Below are positions 16,293-26,702 of a stretch of DNA of 31,761 nucleotides, in pieces (positions within the stretch are counted from its first letter, which is position 1; every line of letters begins with the position of its first letter). The notes beneath the pieces were generated by a model. The model did no database searches and was not told where the DNA came from. It saw only the letters and a program-made list of their open reading frames with translations. A program made the position numbers and the translations under genes. Source of the stretch: a virus; IMG/VR virus record IMGVR_UViG_3300030329_003575, positions 1-31,761 of that record; one strand, 5' to 3'.

Positions 16293-19200
16293 TATTTAAT
16301 TCCTTTTCTTCTAAAAACAATACCTATTCCATCTATACTAGATTTCATTTTAGTTATTAAAAGTTGTATGTATTTTCCATTTTTAGATGAACCTTTTATA
16401 TTTATTTTCCCATCTGGAGTGTCTTTAGTGAACGTTCTATCTGAGTTTCCAATAACATTACCATCAACTGAAATTGATATAGCTCCTTTAGGATTAGTGG
16501 CTGATGCTAATGTTATATCATCATCATTGCCTATGATTTTTATATTTTTCCATGCCTTCTTTTGACTTTGCCCTGATACTGTTATTTTCTTTGACATCCA
16601 TTCCCACTGCCTAAGTTCTGTGCCTCCTAAGTAATCTACTATGAAATCTCCTTGAGTCATAAATGTTTTACCTTTACCAGTTGTAATAAAACTAGAAGGT
16701 TTAATTACTTTAACAGAGTCAAAATTTCCAGCTCCATCATGTCCTGTAGAAACTTCCCATAAATCCCATCTTTGTCCTAATAAAGAAAAAGCCCAACAAT
16801 AGTATCTAGAAAAGTCAACTTTAGAATCTGCTGGTTTCTCAACAAAGAACAACATAGAGTTTCTTCTATTGTCAAACATTAATTCAGGAGCCATTGCATT
16901 CTTATCACCTGCAGTTTTTACCCAGCTAAAATCAGATATAGTGAAAGTATCTGTTGCTCCTCCTACTTTTATATTTTGAGATATAACTTCAGGATGAGAA
17001 CCTTTGTGCCAATAAGCATTATTCCTATCACAATAAAACATGCCAAATTCAGTGACTTTTATACTCTTTGAACCTACACATCCAGAACCTTCAAAAGTAT
17101 CCTCTATTACTAATGTTTGAGGATTAACTCTATAAGTATTATTAGCATCAAAGACATACAATCTACCTGCAAAATTAGCCATAGCTGTAGGCTTTGATGG
17201 CAATACAAAGTAATCATTAGCCCAATTAAACAAATCAAATTGACCAGGCAATGACCTAAAGACCATATGAGAAGCATCTTTTATTTGAGGATGAGAACAA
17301 TCAGCTACAAAATGGTATCCATTTAATGAAGTGGTTATTCCATATTGGGCAAATGGATTTGTTAAAACTTCTGAATAACCTGCTCTTGACTCAAAAGTTG
17401 CTCCTAATGCTCCATCATCTCTGATAACCTTTGCATATTCTTCACCATCATTAGACCAGGTAGAATCTGTTGGAACCTCCTCTACTAATCTATATAAATC
17501 ATTTACGTTATTCTTTCTATACAAACAAATAGAAGTTAATCTTTTACTAGGACTAGATATTTTTACTGTTACATCAAAGTCACTATATGTTTGCCCTGAA
17601 TCAATTTCATTAATAGAATAACTAGAACTAGATAAAGGTCCTTCTTGGTAACCGTCGTAAACATAAGAAATTTTATAAGTATAATCACCAAATTCAGTAA
17701 AGTTTTCATTCCCTTGATTAGGTGAAGATGCAGGTACAGGTATAACACTTCCTTCTGTTTTTGCAAGAAAAGAAGTTACATTATCATTGTCAAGATTCAT
17801 ATTATTTAAAAACCCATTTGCCTCATTCAATGAAGATGCATTCAGCCATCCAGAAGAAGCTTGTATTTGTCCAAGACCAGGTCTTTGTTCATCCCAATCT
17901 AGGCCATAGCTCTCTATTATATCTACAAAAGAACTATCTCCTATTTTCTGATGTAATCTCCCTGAGACATAAGAGCCTCCTTTACTTATTCCTAAGTGAT
18001 TTAATATAAGAGACCTATTGTGAACATCAGAAACAGTACTCAAATAATTTGAAAGCTCTGGTTGTCCTTCTACAACTGTAGGCCATGGCGTTAGAGTGCT
18101 AGATAATGATAAACCAGATATATCATCTAATATTAAAGGATTTGCTTTTAATCCTTTATTTAAAGTTCTCATAGTCGCTTTAGTAGCGGTTCCTGCCCCA
18201 TGTAAAACTCCCACTCCATTCCAAAAAGTATTTCCATCCCAATTTTCTTTTGGCGCAGTGGTAAATACACCATTGCTGTCTACGCTTTCTATTGTCCATT
18301 GTCCATTAGCTACAGGATTAGGGTTTCCATCATTATTTAAAGCATTAGATATAATAACAGTATCCCCTACTTCAAAATTATTATTCATATCTAAATTCGC
18401 ACTCTCAGATGCAGCAGTTCTATATACATCTGCAGTATGATTATGCCCTCGATAATTAGTCCAATTACCTGAAATTATTTGACCAGTCATTTGCTGTCCC
18501 GTAGTAAAATCAAGGACAGGTTCTAATCTTACATATGCCTCAGAGCCAGGAGATTTATATCCTACTCCATGATGCGTCATAGATAAATCCAATCTTACGG
18601 GACACAATGCTGCATCTCTAGCTTTTATTAAAGATACAGTTTTTTTATCATCTATAGATATAGGTCTTCCTGGTAATGGATAATGAGTTCTTAAATATAC
18701 TCTAGAATCTTTCATGTCAATACGATTGTTGTTATTGCTTTCACTACTATGCTGTGCTGTTCTACTATCAGTTAAACTATGAGCGCCAGTTCCGCCACTT
18801 CTAAGTTTTGTAGAAGTACTAGTGCCTGTGGTAGAATATGAAGCTATTATTTTTCTAGCATAGCTATAACCAACATTATAATTAGCCTGCGGTCTATTAA
18901 TCTCTTCATCATAAGGGTCATTATATCCATGGTCTACCTCAGAAATTTCTTGATATTCGTCTACAACACTCCATATAGCAACCATATCTACAAAAGCACC
19001 TTTTCTCCAAAATGGACTTTTTTTCTGACCGCCATTATGCCAATAATTTGAAAGCAAAGAAGCTTTACCAAGTGAACCATTACTATCACATTCTAATCCT
19101 TGGATATTTCCTGGTTTAATAACTGCTCTTTTTTGCCCTTGAACATCATTGCCATCAAAGTCACTTGTACTGTTCCAGCCTCCTTGTCCTAGCTGTATGC

Positions 19201-22200
19201 TTCCAGGAACCATAAAGTTCAAATCTTGTGTACTAGGGTTGGTTTGAGTGGTTGCTAACGGATTTGATAACTTAAAACAACCAGGCTGGTCACTATGACC
19301 AGAGTTAGTATTAATTGAGTGCGGATGACATAACCTAAGATTACCACTTGCATTATCATTGCCAATAAGATAAGTTCCCCAATTCCTATGTGTAGATTGT
19401 AGATTTGCCTCAAGTAAATCTGTTCCATTTTGCCGCTGATAATCTACACCAGTAAAAGTAGCTCTTGTTGTATCTGGCATTAAATTAGCCCAATCAAATG
19501 TATAAATATTAGTTCCATTAGAATCATTTTTATCAGATAAAATTAATTTCGTAGAGCAAGGTAAAAGAAATTTAGGGCTATCAGTATCATACGCAGGTGT
19601 CCCACGTCCATCTCCAAAATTTACTGGAGGGTCTGCTGCTTGTCCAGGAACTTCATTGGGTAAATTAACTACAGACAAAGACATGTTATTATTAATATTA
19701 AAATTATTAACTCCGCTTACATCACCATCTCCTAGAGGTCTTATCATTCTCGCATGAGAAAAGCTTAATAAACTAGTATTAAAGCTTAATGTTCCGTGAA
19801 AAGACCCTGTATCACTACCTCCATTAGAAAAATGCCCTCTACGAGATGTAGTAAGATTTGACATATCGGAAAAGAAAGTTAATCCACCTCCTTCAATCTT
19901 AAATTCTCTAACAGAAAATCTACCACCTCCTGAACTAGGGTACCTACCATCATCATATCCAGACTTTGCTATATCATATTCAGCACATCCTACCTTCCAA
20001 TGAGGCGATAATTGATTTAATTGCCCAGAAACAGTACCCCCAGTATCTCTATTAGTATCAGTTCCTGCTCCTCCTATAGTTACATCTATAAGAAAATGAT
20101 AATCATCCACAATACCTACTACAGGAGCTGGCATCCCATATTCATTTTGGTCTGAAGCAGTTAAATCACCTTGTCCAAAAATATGACTTTTTCTAAATTT
20201 ATCCGAATGCCGAGCAAATATCAAAGAATCACCTATAGTCAAATGATGTTTTTCATTTGTTTTTAAAACATACATTCTGTCTTTTAATAAAGTATCATCA
20301 TGCCCCCCTGATATATCTGAAGACCAATGATGTAATTTTCCTTGAGCTATTGTCCCCATAGAATTGAAAAATAAACTATTCTCATTATTGGTAGCAGCAG
20401 AAACTTGATTTTGCAAAGTAGCTCCTTGAGAATAACCATTTCTCATTGAAGATTGAGAAGTATCTGCAACTTCTCTAGTCCATAAATCAGAAGAAACCAT
20501 AAAGAAAGCCCCAGGTTTAAATAATTCTGCAGGCATATCTAGAGAATTTTCATCAAAAGATGGATGCATATGATGGTTTTGATTTCTATTTTTTGCATCT
20601 TCAAATGTATAATTATTATGACCATTAAATCTACCATTACATATGCTACCTTGCATTATCCAAGAGGATTCTGTTTGCATTAAAACAGCTGCTGCATGAC
20701 TAGAGCAGTCTGTTCCATTTGTAAAACCTACATTAATATTAGCAGCACTAGAAACTGGCAATCCAGTCCCATCAATAACACCATCAAAATCATTATCAGA
20801 CAATCCTATTAATCCATATCTTACCATTTTAAAGCTAGGATTAGAATCATCCCATCCTATGTTTTCTGCATAATTAAAAAATGTTGCTATATCATAATCT
20901 GCAGACCCTGCAGTTGTATCAAATGTCTTCCATGATGATTCAGGACCTTCTGACGCATATATTATTTCCATAGAATGTGCTTCAGCTTCAGGACTCCAAT
21001 GATGTTGGAAGTAATTAGGATTAAACCAAGTATTTCTATTAGAACCAGTATCGAACGAAGTAAGTTCTAACCTTCTTTTTGAAATTATATTGCTTTTAAG
21101 TATACTTCCATCATTAGCATCTCCCCCTGGACTAGAATTTATATCTTTAAATTCTTCTCTAGTTATGCCAAGTCTATCATGAGGGTCAAATTGATGTCCA
21201 TTGGTATGATTCAAAGGTATTGTTCTATTACAAAAATTAAGTTCAACGTTTTCGTTTTCTATCCCATCACTATCTGCACAGTATAAAAAATTATCTAATG
21301 CACCAAATGTATTCCCTGAATGAGGGTAAAATTGCACCCATAATCTACTATCAGAATCATTTTCTAAATCATCAGTTGAACCCTTTAGCCCCCAAGTTTC
21401 TACAACATCAGAGACATAACCTCTATCTGTAGGAGGCTTATCTTTTTGAACAACTTCTCCTTCGCCATCTGTTGCACTCCACCAAGTACACCATCTAGGA
21501 GAAACAGTTGCCTCGGGACTTAACTCATCAAATAAAGTTGCTCCTACATTAACTCTATGAATTTGTGATGTATTTGATTCTACAATCCATACTCTTCCTC
21601 CTAAAAACTTAGAACCACTATTAGCTGCTTGTTCTTGAACTTGACTATAAGATGTACAAATAGATTGAGCTTGAAAAGAGAGAGAAGCTCTCTCTGTCAT
21701 CCCTGTCCTAGAATTTATCCTGTAAAGAAAGTTTTGATTCCTAGCAATGCCATAATGATATGAAGGCCTTACTCTATAGGCATATCTTGCTGATTGTATT
21801 GATGCATATATACAAGGATTAGGCAAGGTCACAGTAAAAGAACTTTCAGTCATATTTATGATTTGAACTCCTTCTAAGCTAGTATTTGCATTATGTGAAA
21901 CTGGGTGACAATAATAACAACTAGCAGATTTTGAATCACTGTCAAAGCTTACTGTGGCACCAGTGCTTGTCATTGCTCCTAAGTCAAGATGATGTTTGTG
22001 GTCTATAACCGCTCTTACAGATACATAATCCCCTACGCTCATTCCATGTGCAGTAGAATCCATAGCAAATGTTATATTGTTAGCTTCATATGAACAATTA
22101 GAAAGAGGGAAGTGCCATTCTCCAGCTGTAGTAATTTTATCCATTGTAACAGTTGTTTCATTATCATAAGAAGCTACAACACCGTCTTCAAAAACAAATT

Positions 22201-25200
22201 CATTTAAATAATCTACTCCAAATTGTTTATGATTTAAAAAACCCGCCCATAATGGCCTCTCATTAGGACCTAATCCTATATGAAGCTCTCTATTATTTTT
22301 AGTAAATGAAGGGTATTTTTCTAATATACTATCATGATGTAAGGGCATTGTTATATTTTCATGACCATCTAAAGGGTCTCCAAAATCTTGTACTGCTTTA
22401 AATTTTTGCAAAAACTTATCATGATATACAAGGACTTCTTTATTATCAGAATCTTTTATTATTGCAGAAGAAGATACATCTGTACTACCTTCATCATATG
22501 TATACAAATCAGTTATTTCATTTAAAGATATACCACATAAGCCTGATAAAGAAGAATATTTGTCAATCGTAGCACTACCACCTATTGCATCAACATTTCT
22601 TGTCCCTAAAACTTGACCAGTAGATTTAAATGATACTGTTAAATTATTAGCATCTAAATGTTCAGGAACTGTAAACTCTACTTGACATTTTTGCCAAAGT
22701 AAAGTTTTTGCCCCTCCATTATAATCTGATAATTGTCCATTTCTAAACTCAAATGAAGATATAAGTGGAGCCCCTCCAAATGGTACAGTGAAGATTTCAG
22801 CTATAGATGAGAATCCAAAAAATTCTTCACTCTTTATAGCTAGTTCACCTAAAGGAACAGTTTGCGTTAACGTCAATTCATCTGTATTAGCTACATTCCC
22901 TGTAAGAGTTCCGTTCTGTCCATTTGCATGTTCTATAGCTAAATCTAAATTTGTAGCAGTTTCACCAGCATTACTTCCTTTATGGTAACAAACAGTAAAT
23001 TCATTAAGACGTGTACCATTATCAATTCCTGTATTGGCTCCATAATCAGAATCATAATTCCCAGAAGAATCAATTATTCCACCTAAATTTATACCAAGTC
23101 CATCCTTTTTAAAATAAGCAAAATGACCTGGACCTCCAGAATTTTCTGTTGAATTTAAAATATTAGTATAGTATATAGTATTACTTCTTCCATTATTATT
23201 ATGCATATAATGCGAAGTCATTGATTGATTATTGAAAACAGGGGTAAAATTCATTTTACCTGGTTCAAGCCATTTTAACTGATAATCACTAGGATAGTAT
23301 ATAGTTCCATCGGCCATTGTGTTACTTAATTCTGGATTTATAGCTCCCCCTATAGCATCTTCTATGCATAATTTACTACCACTTCGTGTGACCGTAAATC
23401 TAGTAACACCATCTCCATTAAAATTATTAAAAGCCATTTCTATACATAATTTTAAACTTTTAGCCCAAGCTGTCCCTGTATTTAAAACTGCACCAGCATA
23501 CCCAGAAACAGTACCTGTAGAGTTCCATTCTCCTCCACTTCCATCATAAGGATAAGCTGTTGGATATGTTTGAAAAAAGCCTATGTTTGCACCGTCTTTA
23601 GGAACCAATATAATTTTGTTACTACTCCAATATTTCCGAGTAGCTTCATCACTCATTTGACCGAAAAGTGCACCAGACCATCTCCCATCAATCAATCCGT
23701 TTTGAGGATTTTCCAGATTACCATTGGCTATAATATAAGCAAAATGTCCGTCTGCTGCGCTTATATGAAATTGTATTTTACCTGTATAATTAAGAGTAGG
23801 TGAGTTAGTATCAATAACATCATTTCCATTATATGAACCTGCAGGACGTATTGGTTCTCTTAATACTCCTACAAAATCTTCAAAATCTATATAAAACCTT
23901 CTTTTAGGGTCGCTACCATTAGAATTTAAAGCACTTTCTCCAGCAAGAGCAGAAGCCCAAGCAGTATACTGAACATCTTGTTCTTCGTTCTTAGGAATAC
24001 TTATTTTAGAATTAGTAGTAGCAACAGCATTCATATGTATCAATGCTGTTCCAAGATTATTGGGATTAGTATAAACAGCTCCTCCAGAACTATTTGTATA
24101 ATTCTCGTCAGCATCATCTCCTACCGTATGATTCCCATTAACTGTTGTTCCAGAATCTTGAATTACTGATATAGTCTCACCCATAAATGGTCTTTCATTA
24201 TCGGGTATTTGCTGTATATTTGGAATAGTAGCTTGACTAAAGTAATTTGAAGCAGCCCCAGTTATATCTTTATTTCCATCTAAAGTTACATAACAACTTC
24301 CAGAAAAAGGTCTTCGTCCAGAAAATACTGTATTTGAATCTTCAGAAGTAATCACATTATCTGATTTACGCCATGCGTTTTCTCCATTTGCCCCTACCAT
24401 ACTTTTATCTGCACTAAACGTGCTTCCCAATATATAACCATTGCCTATTTTTATTTGATAGTCAAGCATTGATTTTTGAGTTAATGTATTATCTTGAAGC
24501 CACGCTCTAGTAACATCAGATACCCACCAAGTTAATCTATAATTTTTCCCAGGTTGAATGCTGTTTTCTACAGTAGTTTGGGATACCTTAACTCCTTCAA
24601 TTTTTTTAACACTAGCATCAGCTTTATGAGAAACTTTATTTGAAGAAAAATGTCTTCTAAATACAGCTATTGAGCCAGCAGCATTATTTCCGCTAGCATC
24701 TTGAGAAACATCAACAGCATGTACTTTGACATACTCTTCATATACAGGATACTGTAAGTCTATTTTAGTAGCTGTGTCAGCATTAATGCTTGCTTGTAAT
24801 CCTGCTACTCCAGTTCCAAAGGCTGCTGTTACTGCTGAACTATAAACAACCTGCTGAACATCATCGATTGTTCCATTTATAGCCCCTACTATATTTAAAG
24901 CTAATTGCTCATCCGAAGCATTCGCCCCATCAGCATCTTGATTTGATATGCAAATGTAATCAGTGTTTCCACTAGGGTCTGCTCCAAGATTAGTCCCATC
25001 TACTAAATGTAATTTAAAACTTACTCCATCACCATATTCAGGCATTCTATCTGCTTCGATTTCATCTATCAAATACAAGGAAGGAACATTTATTTCAATC
25101 GTGTCTTCGTCTGTAAAACTAGCAGTATTAATAGCTCCATATTTATATCCTGGTGTTTTATAATTATCTAAGTATGGACTATCATCCACAACATCAGCTG

Positions 25201-26617
25201 CATCTCCAGTTATATTATCTACAGTAACCCCAACTCCATGGGAAAGAACTAAAACATCACCTTGAGATATGTTGGATATATCAGATAACTCAATTATATT
25301 ATCGTCACAGCCAACAGGACTTTCTAAAGTAATACTATCAATAACAGACCTTGTGTCTCTATAATTACCAAGTATTAAAAAAGGAACTTCATCTGAAGCT
25401 GTTCCTCTTTCGTTTCCTTTTATACCTGTGACGCCTCCAGTTAAAGATAATTGTGGTGACCCTATACTATTAGTATCTGCTGCATAAACATCATCATATG
25501 TAATACTGCTATTGTCGCCTGTTCTTACAGTTGTCCATCCTAAAGGAGTGTTAGGGCTAGTGGAGTATGCTTTAAAATTACCATTTGTTAATTTATTAGA
25601 ATCAATCCAATAGCTTCCAGACGTAACATTAGATAAACTATCGCTTATACTTGAATAATTAATAACTCCATTTGCCATATAGTCTACTACCACAGTAACA
25701 ACAACTCCTGCAGAGGTAATAATTCTTATAGTATCATCATTTCTTATTAAATCTTCTAAACTATCTGCACTTCCTAAGTTGTTATTCAAAGAATCAGACG
25801 TAATAGTTATAGATTTATTTGCTGAATCATGTATTAAATTATAAGCAGAACTACTAGAAGCATCAGCTACAGTTATTAAACATGGATTTTGACCTAAGTG
25901 ATTGTTTTTAAAATTAGTTTGCCATCCTGATACGTTAATCCAACCATGTAATCCATCAAGTCTAAATACATTAGTATTGCTACCTAATCCTAAAATCGAT
26001 TTAGGAGTAGTCCCATAATGACCTCTTTCTACAGTAATTGTAGAAGAAGGTATATTTACACTAGTTATAAGCATCCATTCTGCATCAGAGGAAATAGTAT
26101 TTACGTTTGTGTTAGCCTTTAAAGTTATAACATATCCTTCTTGGAGTAAACCAGGACGCTTTGTATCTAAATCATCTATAAATATTTCTGTAGCAGTCGC
26201 ACTAAGATAATTACTAGCATCTCCTATTCCGTGACTGGCATTGACGTGGCAATCTTTTATTTGACTAGTGTCAAAATAATAGGATGAATAATTTAAAACC
26301 TCTTGTTTTCCAGCAGTACCTTTAAAAGTTATTCTACTGCCTTTACCAGTAAGAGAAGGTGCAGGGATTATCGATAGATTTGCAACTCTTATTGCACTAG
26401 CTCCCCATTGTAAACCATAATTAATAGATTCAAATGAAAGGTTTGTTGATAAGGAAGCTACTAATCTGTCTTCAGGGATTCCTTTTAATTTACCATCATC
26501 ATTTAAAGAATCTAAATTTAAAGAATAAGATGCAGCATTTTCAGGAGCATCTCTTTCTGACTTACTTGTTATAGTCCCGAAATTAAAACTATTTATCTCA
26601 TGTACTTCTTTAGGCAC
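16292..26617 (-). CDS. Giant tail protein with nozzle/propeller-like C-terminus (3441 aa)
   Basis: The GTG start at 26617 is forced: the codon before it is an in-frame TAA, and no in-frame ATG occurs in the first 170 codons. The N-terminal 3000 residues are Ser/Asn/Gly/Asp-rich beta structure. Several modules share a G-D-V start and a later V-x-D-F-type strand, at about 452 (ISQGDVLVLSHG), 1525 (HGMSVGDYVSVRA), 2125 (HHLTIGDSLIFARH) and 2750 (FEVGDTVIISN), like the E1-FCCH-type modules found in phage tail proteins. One RGHYGTTP turn is also present. From about 2970 on, GDYTYKISYVYDGYQEGP then FAGRLYVFDANNTYRV (about 3150) and FGMFYCDRNNAYWHKGS resemble podovirus nozzle/tail tube B propellers. 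It probably builds the tail tip and contacts the host. The large size and modular middle are unusual. Confidence 0.72.
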   Translation of the reverse strand: MPKEVHEINSFNFGTITSKSERDAPENAASYSLNLDSLNDDGKLKGIPEDRLVASLSTNLSFESINYGLQWGASAIRVANLSIIPAPSLTGKGSRITFKGTAGKQEVLNYSSYYFDTSQIKDCHVNASHGIGDASNYLSATATEIFIDDLDTKRPGLLQEGYVITLKANTNVNTISSDAEWMLITSVNIPSSTITVERGHYGTTPKSILGLGSNTNVFRLDGLHGWINVSGWQTNFKNNHLGQNPCLITVADASSSSAYNLIHDSANKSITITSDSLNNNLGSADSLEDLIRNDDTIRIITSAGVVVTVVVDYMANGVINYSSISDSLSNVTSGSYWIDSNKLTNGNFKAYSTSPNTPLGWTTVRTGDNSSITYDDVYAADTNSIGSPQLSLTGGVTGIKGNERGTASDEVPFLILGNYRDTRSVIDSITLESPVGCDDNIIELSDISNISQGDVLVLSHGVGVTVDNITGDAADVVDDSPYLDNYKTPGYKYGAINTASFTDEDTIEINVPSLYLIDEIEADRMPEYGDGVSFKLHLVDGTNLGADPSGNTDYICISNQDADGANASDEQLALNIVGAINGTIDDVQQVVYSSAVTAAFGTGVAGLQASINADTATKIDLQYPVYEEYVKVHAVDVSQDASGNNAAGSIAVFRRHFSSNKVSHKADASVKKIEGVKVSQTTVENSIQPGKNYRLTWWVSDVTRAWLQDNTLTQKSMLDYQIKIGNGYILGSTFSADKSMVGANGENAWRKSDNVITSEDSNTVFSGRRPFSGSCYVTLDGNKDITGAASNYFSQATIPNIQQIPDNERPFMGETISVIQDSGTTVNGNHTVGDDADENYTNSSGGAVYTNPNNLGTALIHMNAVATTNSKISIPKNEEQDVQYTAWASALAGESALNSNGSDPKRRFYIDFEDFVGVLREPIRPAGSYNGNDVIDTNSPTLNYTGKIQFHISAADGHFAYIIANGNLENPQNGLIDGRWSGALFGQMSDEATRKYWSSNKIILVPKDGANIGFFQTYPTAYPYDGSGGEWNSTGTVSGYAGAVLNTGTAWAKSLKLCIEMAFNNFNGDGVTRFTVTRSGSKLCIEDAIGGAINPELSNTMADGTIYYPSDYQLKWLEPGKMNFTPVFNNQSMTSHYMHNNNGRSNTIYYTNILNSTENSGGPGHFAYFKKDGLGINLGGIIDSSGNYDSDYGANTGIDNGTRLNEFTVCYHKGSNAGETATNLDLAIEHANGQNGTLTGNVANTDELTLTQTVPLGELAIKSEEFFGFSSIAEIFTVPFGGAPLISSFEFRNGQLSDYNGGAKTLLWQKCQVEFTVPEHLDANNLTVSFKSTGQVLGTRNVDAIGGSATIDKYSSLSGLCGISLNEITDLYTYDEGSTDVSSSAIIKDSDNKEVLVYHDKFLQKFKAVQDFGDPLDGHENITMPLHHDSILEKYPSFTKNNRELHIGLGPNERPLWAGFLNHKQFGVDYLNEFVFEDGVVASYDNETTVTMDKITTAGEWHFPLSNCSYEANNITFAMDSTAHGMSVGDYVSVRAVIDHKHHLDLGAMTSTGATVSFDSDSKSASCYYCHPVSHNANTSLEGVQIINMTESSFTVTLPNPCIYASIQSARYAYRVRPSYHYGIARNQNFLYRINSRTGMTERASLSFQAQSICTSYSQVQEQAANSGSKFLGGRVWIVESNTSQIHRVNVGATLFDELSPEATVSPRWCTWWSATDGEGEVVQKDKPPTDRGYVSDVVETWGLKGSTDDLENDSDSRLWVQFYPHSGNTFGALDNFLYCADSDGIENENVELNFCNRTIPLNHTNGHQFDPHDRLGITREEFKDINSSPGGDANDGSILKSNIISKRRLELTSFDTGSNRNTWFNPNYFQHHWSPEAEAHSMEIIYASEGPESSWKTFDTTAGSADYDIATFFNYAENIGWDDSNPSFKMVRYGLIGLSDNDFDGVIDGTGLPVSSAANINVGFTNGTDCSSHAAAVLMQTESSWIMQGSICNGRFNGHNNYTFEDAKNRNQNHHMHPSFDENSLDMPAELFKPGAFFMVSSDLWTREVADTSQSSMRNGYSQGATLQNQVSAATNNENSLFFNSMGTIAQGKLHHWSSDISGGHDDTLLKDRMYVLKTNEKHHLTIGDSLIFARHSDKFRKSHIFGQGDLTASDQNEYGMPAPVVGIVDDYHFLIDVTIGGAGTDTNRDTGGTVSGQLNQLSPHWKVGCAEYDIAKSGYDDGRYPSSGGGRFSVREFKIEGGGLTFFSDMSNLTTSRRGHFSNGGSDTGSFHGTLSFNTSLLSFSHARMIRPLGDGDVSGVNNFNINNNMSLSVVNLPNEVPGQAADPPVNFGDGRGTPAYDTDSPKFLLPCSTKLILSDKNDSNGTNIYTFDWANLMPDTTRATFTGVDYQRQNGTDLLEANLQSTHRNWGTYLIGNDNASGNLRLCHPHSINTNSGHSDQPGCFKLSNPLATTQTNPSTQDLNFMVPGSIQLGQGGWNSTSDFDGNDVQGQKRAVIKPGNIQGLECDSNGSLGKASLLSNYWHNGGQKKSPFWRKGAFVDMVAIWSVVDEYQEISEVDHGYNDPYDEEINRPQANYNVGYSYARKIIASYSTTGTSTSTKLRSGGTGAHSLTDSRTAQHSSESNNNNRIDMKDSRVYLRTHYPLPGRPISIDDKKTVSLIKARDAALCPVRLDLSMTHHGVGYKSPGSEAYVRLEPVLDFTTGQQMTGQIISGNWTNYRGHNHTADVYRTAASESANLDMNNNFEVGDTVIISNALNNDGNPNPVANGQWTIESVDSNGVFTTAPKENWDGNTFWNGVGVLHGAGTATKATMRTLNKGLKANPLILDDISGLSLSSTLTPWPTVVEGQPELSNYLSTVSDVHNRSLILNHLGISKGGSYVSGRLHQKIGDSSFVDIIESYGLDWDEQRPGLGQIQASSGWLNASSLNEANGFLNNMNLDNDNVTSFLAKTEGSVIPVPASSPNQGNENFTEFGDYTYKISYVYDGYQEGPLSSSSYSINEIDSGQTYSDFDVTVKISSPSKRLTSICLYRKNNVNDLYRLVEEVPTDSTWSNDGEEYAKVIRDDGALGATFESRAGYSEVLTNPFAQYGITTSLNGYHFVADCSHPQIKDASHMVFRSLPGQFDLFNWANDYFVLPSKPTAMANFAGRLYVFDANNTYRVNPQTLVIEDTFEGSGCVGSKSIKVTEFGMFYCDRNNAYWHKGSHPEVISQNIKVGGATDTFTISDFSWVKTAGDKNAMAPELMFDNRRNSMLFFVEKPADSKVDFSRYYCWAFSLLGQRWDLWEVSTGHDGAGNFDSVKVIKPSSFITTGKGKTFMTQGDFIVDYLGGTELRQWEWMSKKITVSGQSQKKAWKNIKIIGNDDDITLASATNPKGAISISVDGNVIGNSDRTFTKDTPDGKINIKGSSKNGKYIQLLITKMKSSIDGIGIVFRRKGIK

Positions 26618-26702
26618 TTATATATATCCAATCTACTTTAATAGAAGATTCCCAGTATCCTTTAGGAACCTCTATTTGTTGCCGTCTAGTAACTCTCCCC
26701 AT
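26610..26702 (-). CDS. Possible 30-aa leader/coupling peptide before the giant tail gene
   Basis: ATG at 26702 follows GGGAG with 9-nt spacing and reads 30 codons in a frame different from both neighbours, ending with TAA at 26612-26610. It overlaps the end of the phosphoesterase gene and the GTG of the giant tail gene. Its middle, IEVPKGYWESSIKVDWIYIS, has ordinary protein-like composition. Reading through it would bring ribosomes to the weakly marked GTG. It may be a real microprotein or only a coupling device; a chance ORF cannot be excluded. Confidence 0.4.
   Translation of the reverse strand: MGRVTRRQQIEVPKGYWESSIKVDWIYISA

Noticed and set aside
21905-21925. CYYCH heme c-binding motif (residues 1567-1571 of the giant tail protein)
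   Set aside because: A single CxxCH in a long Ser/Asn-rich phage protein with no cytochrome context is likely chance.
4470-26617. Many 60-115 codon frames on the + strand opposite the two giant genes
   Set aside because: They run antisense to strongly coding sequence, lack ribosome sites and have no recognisable domains; treated as shadows.
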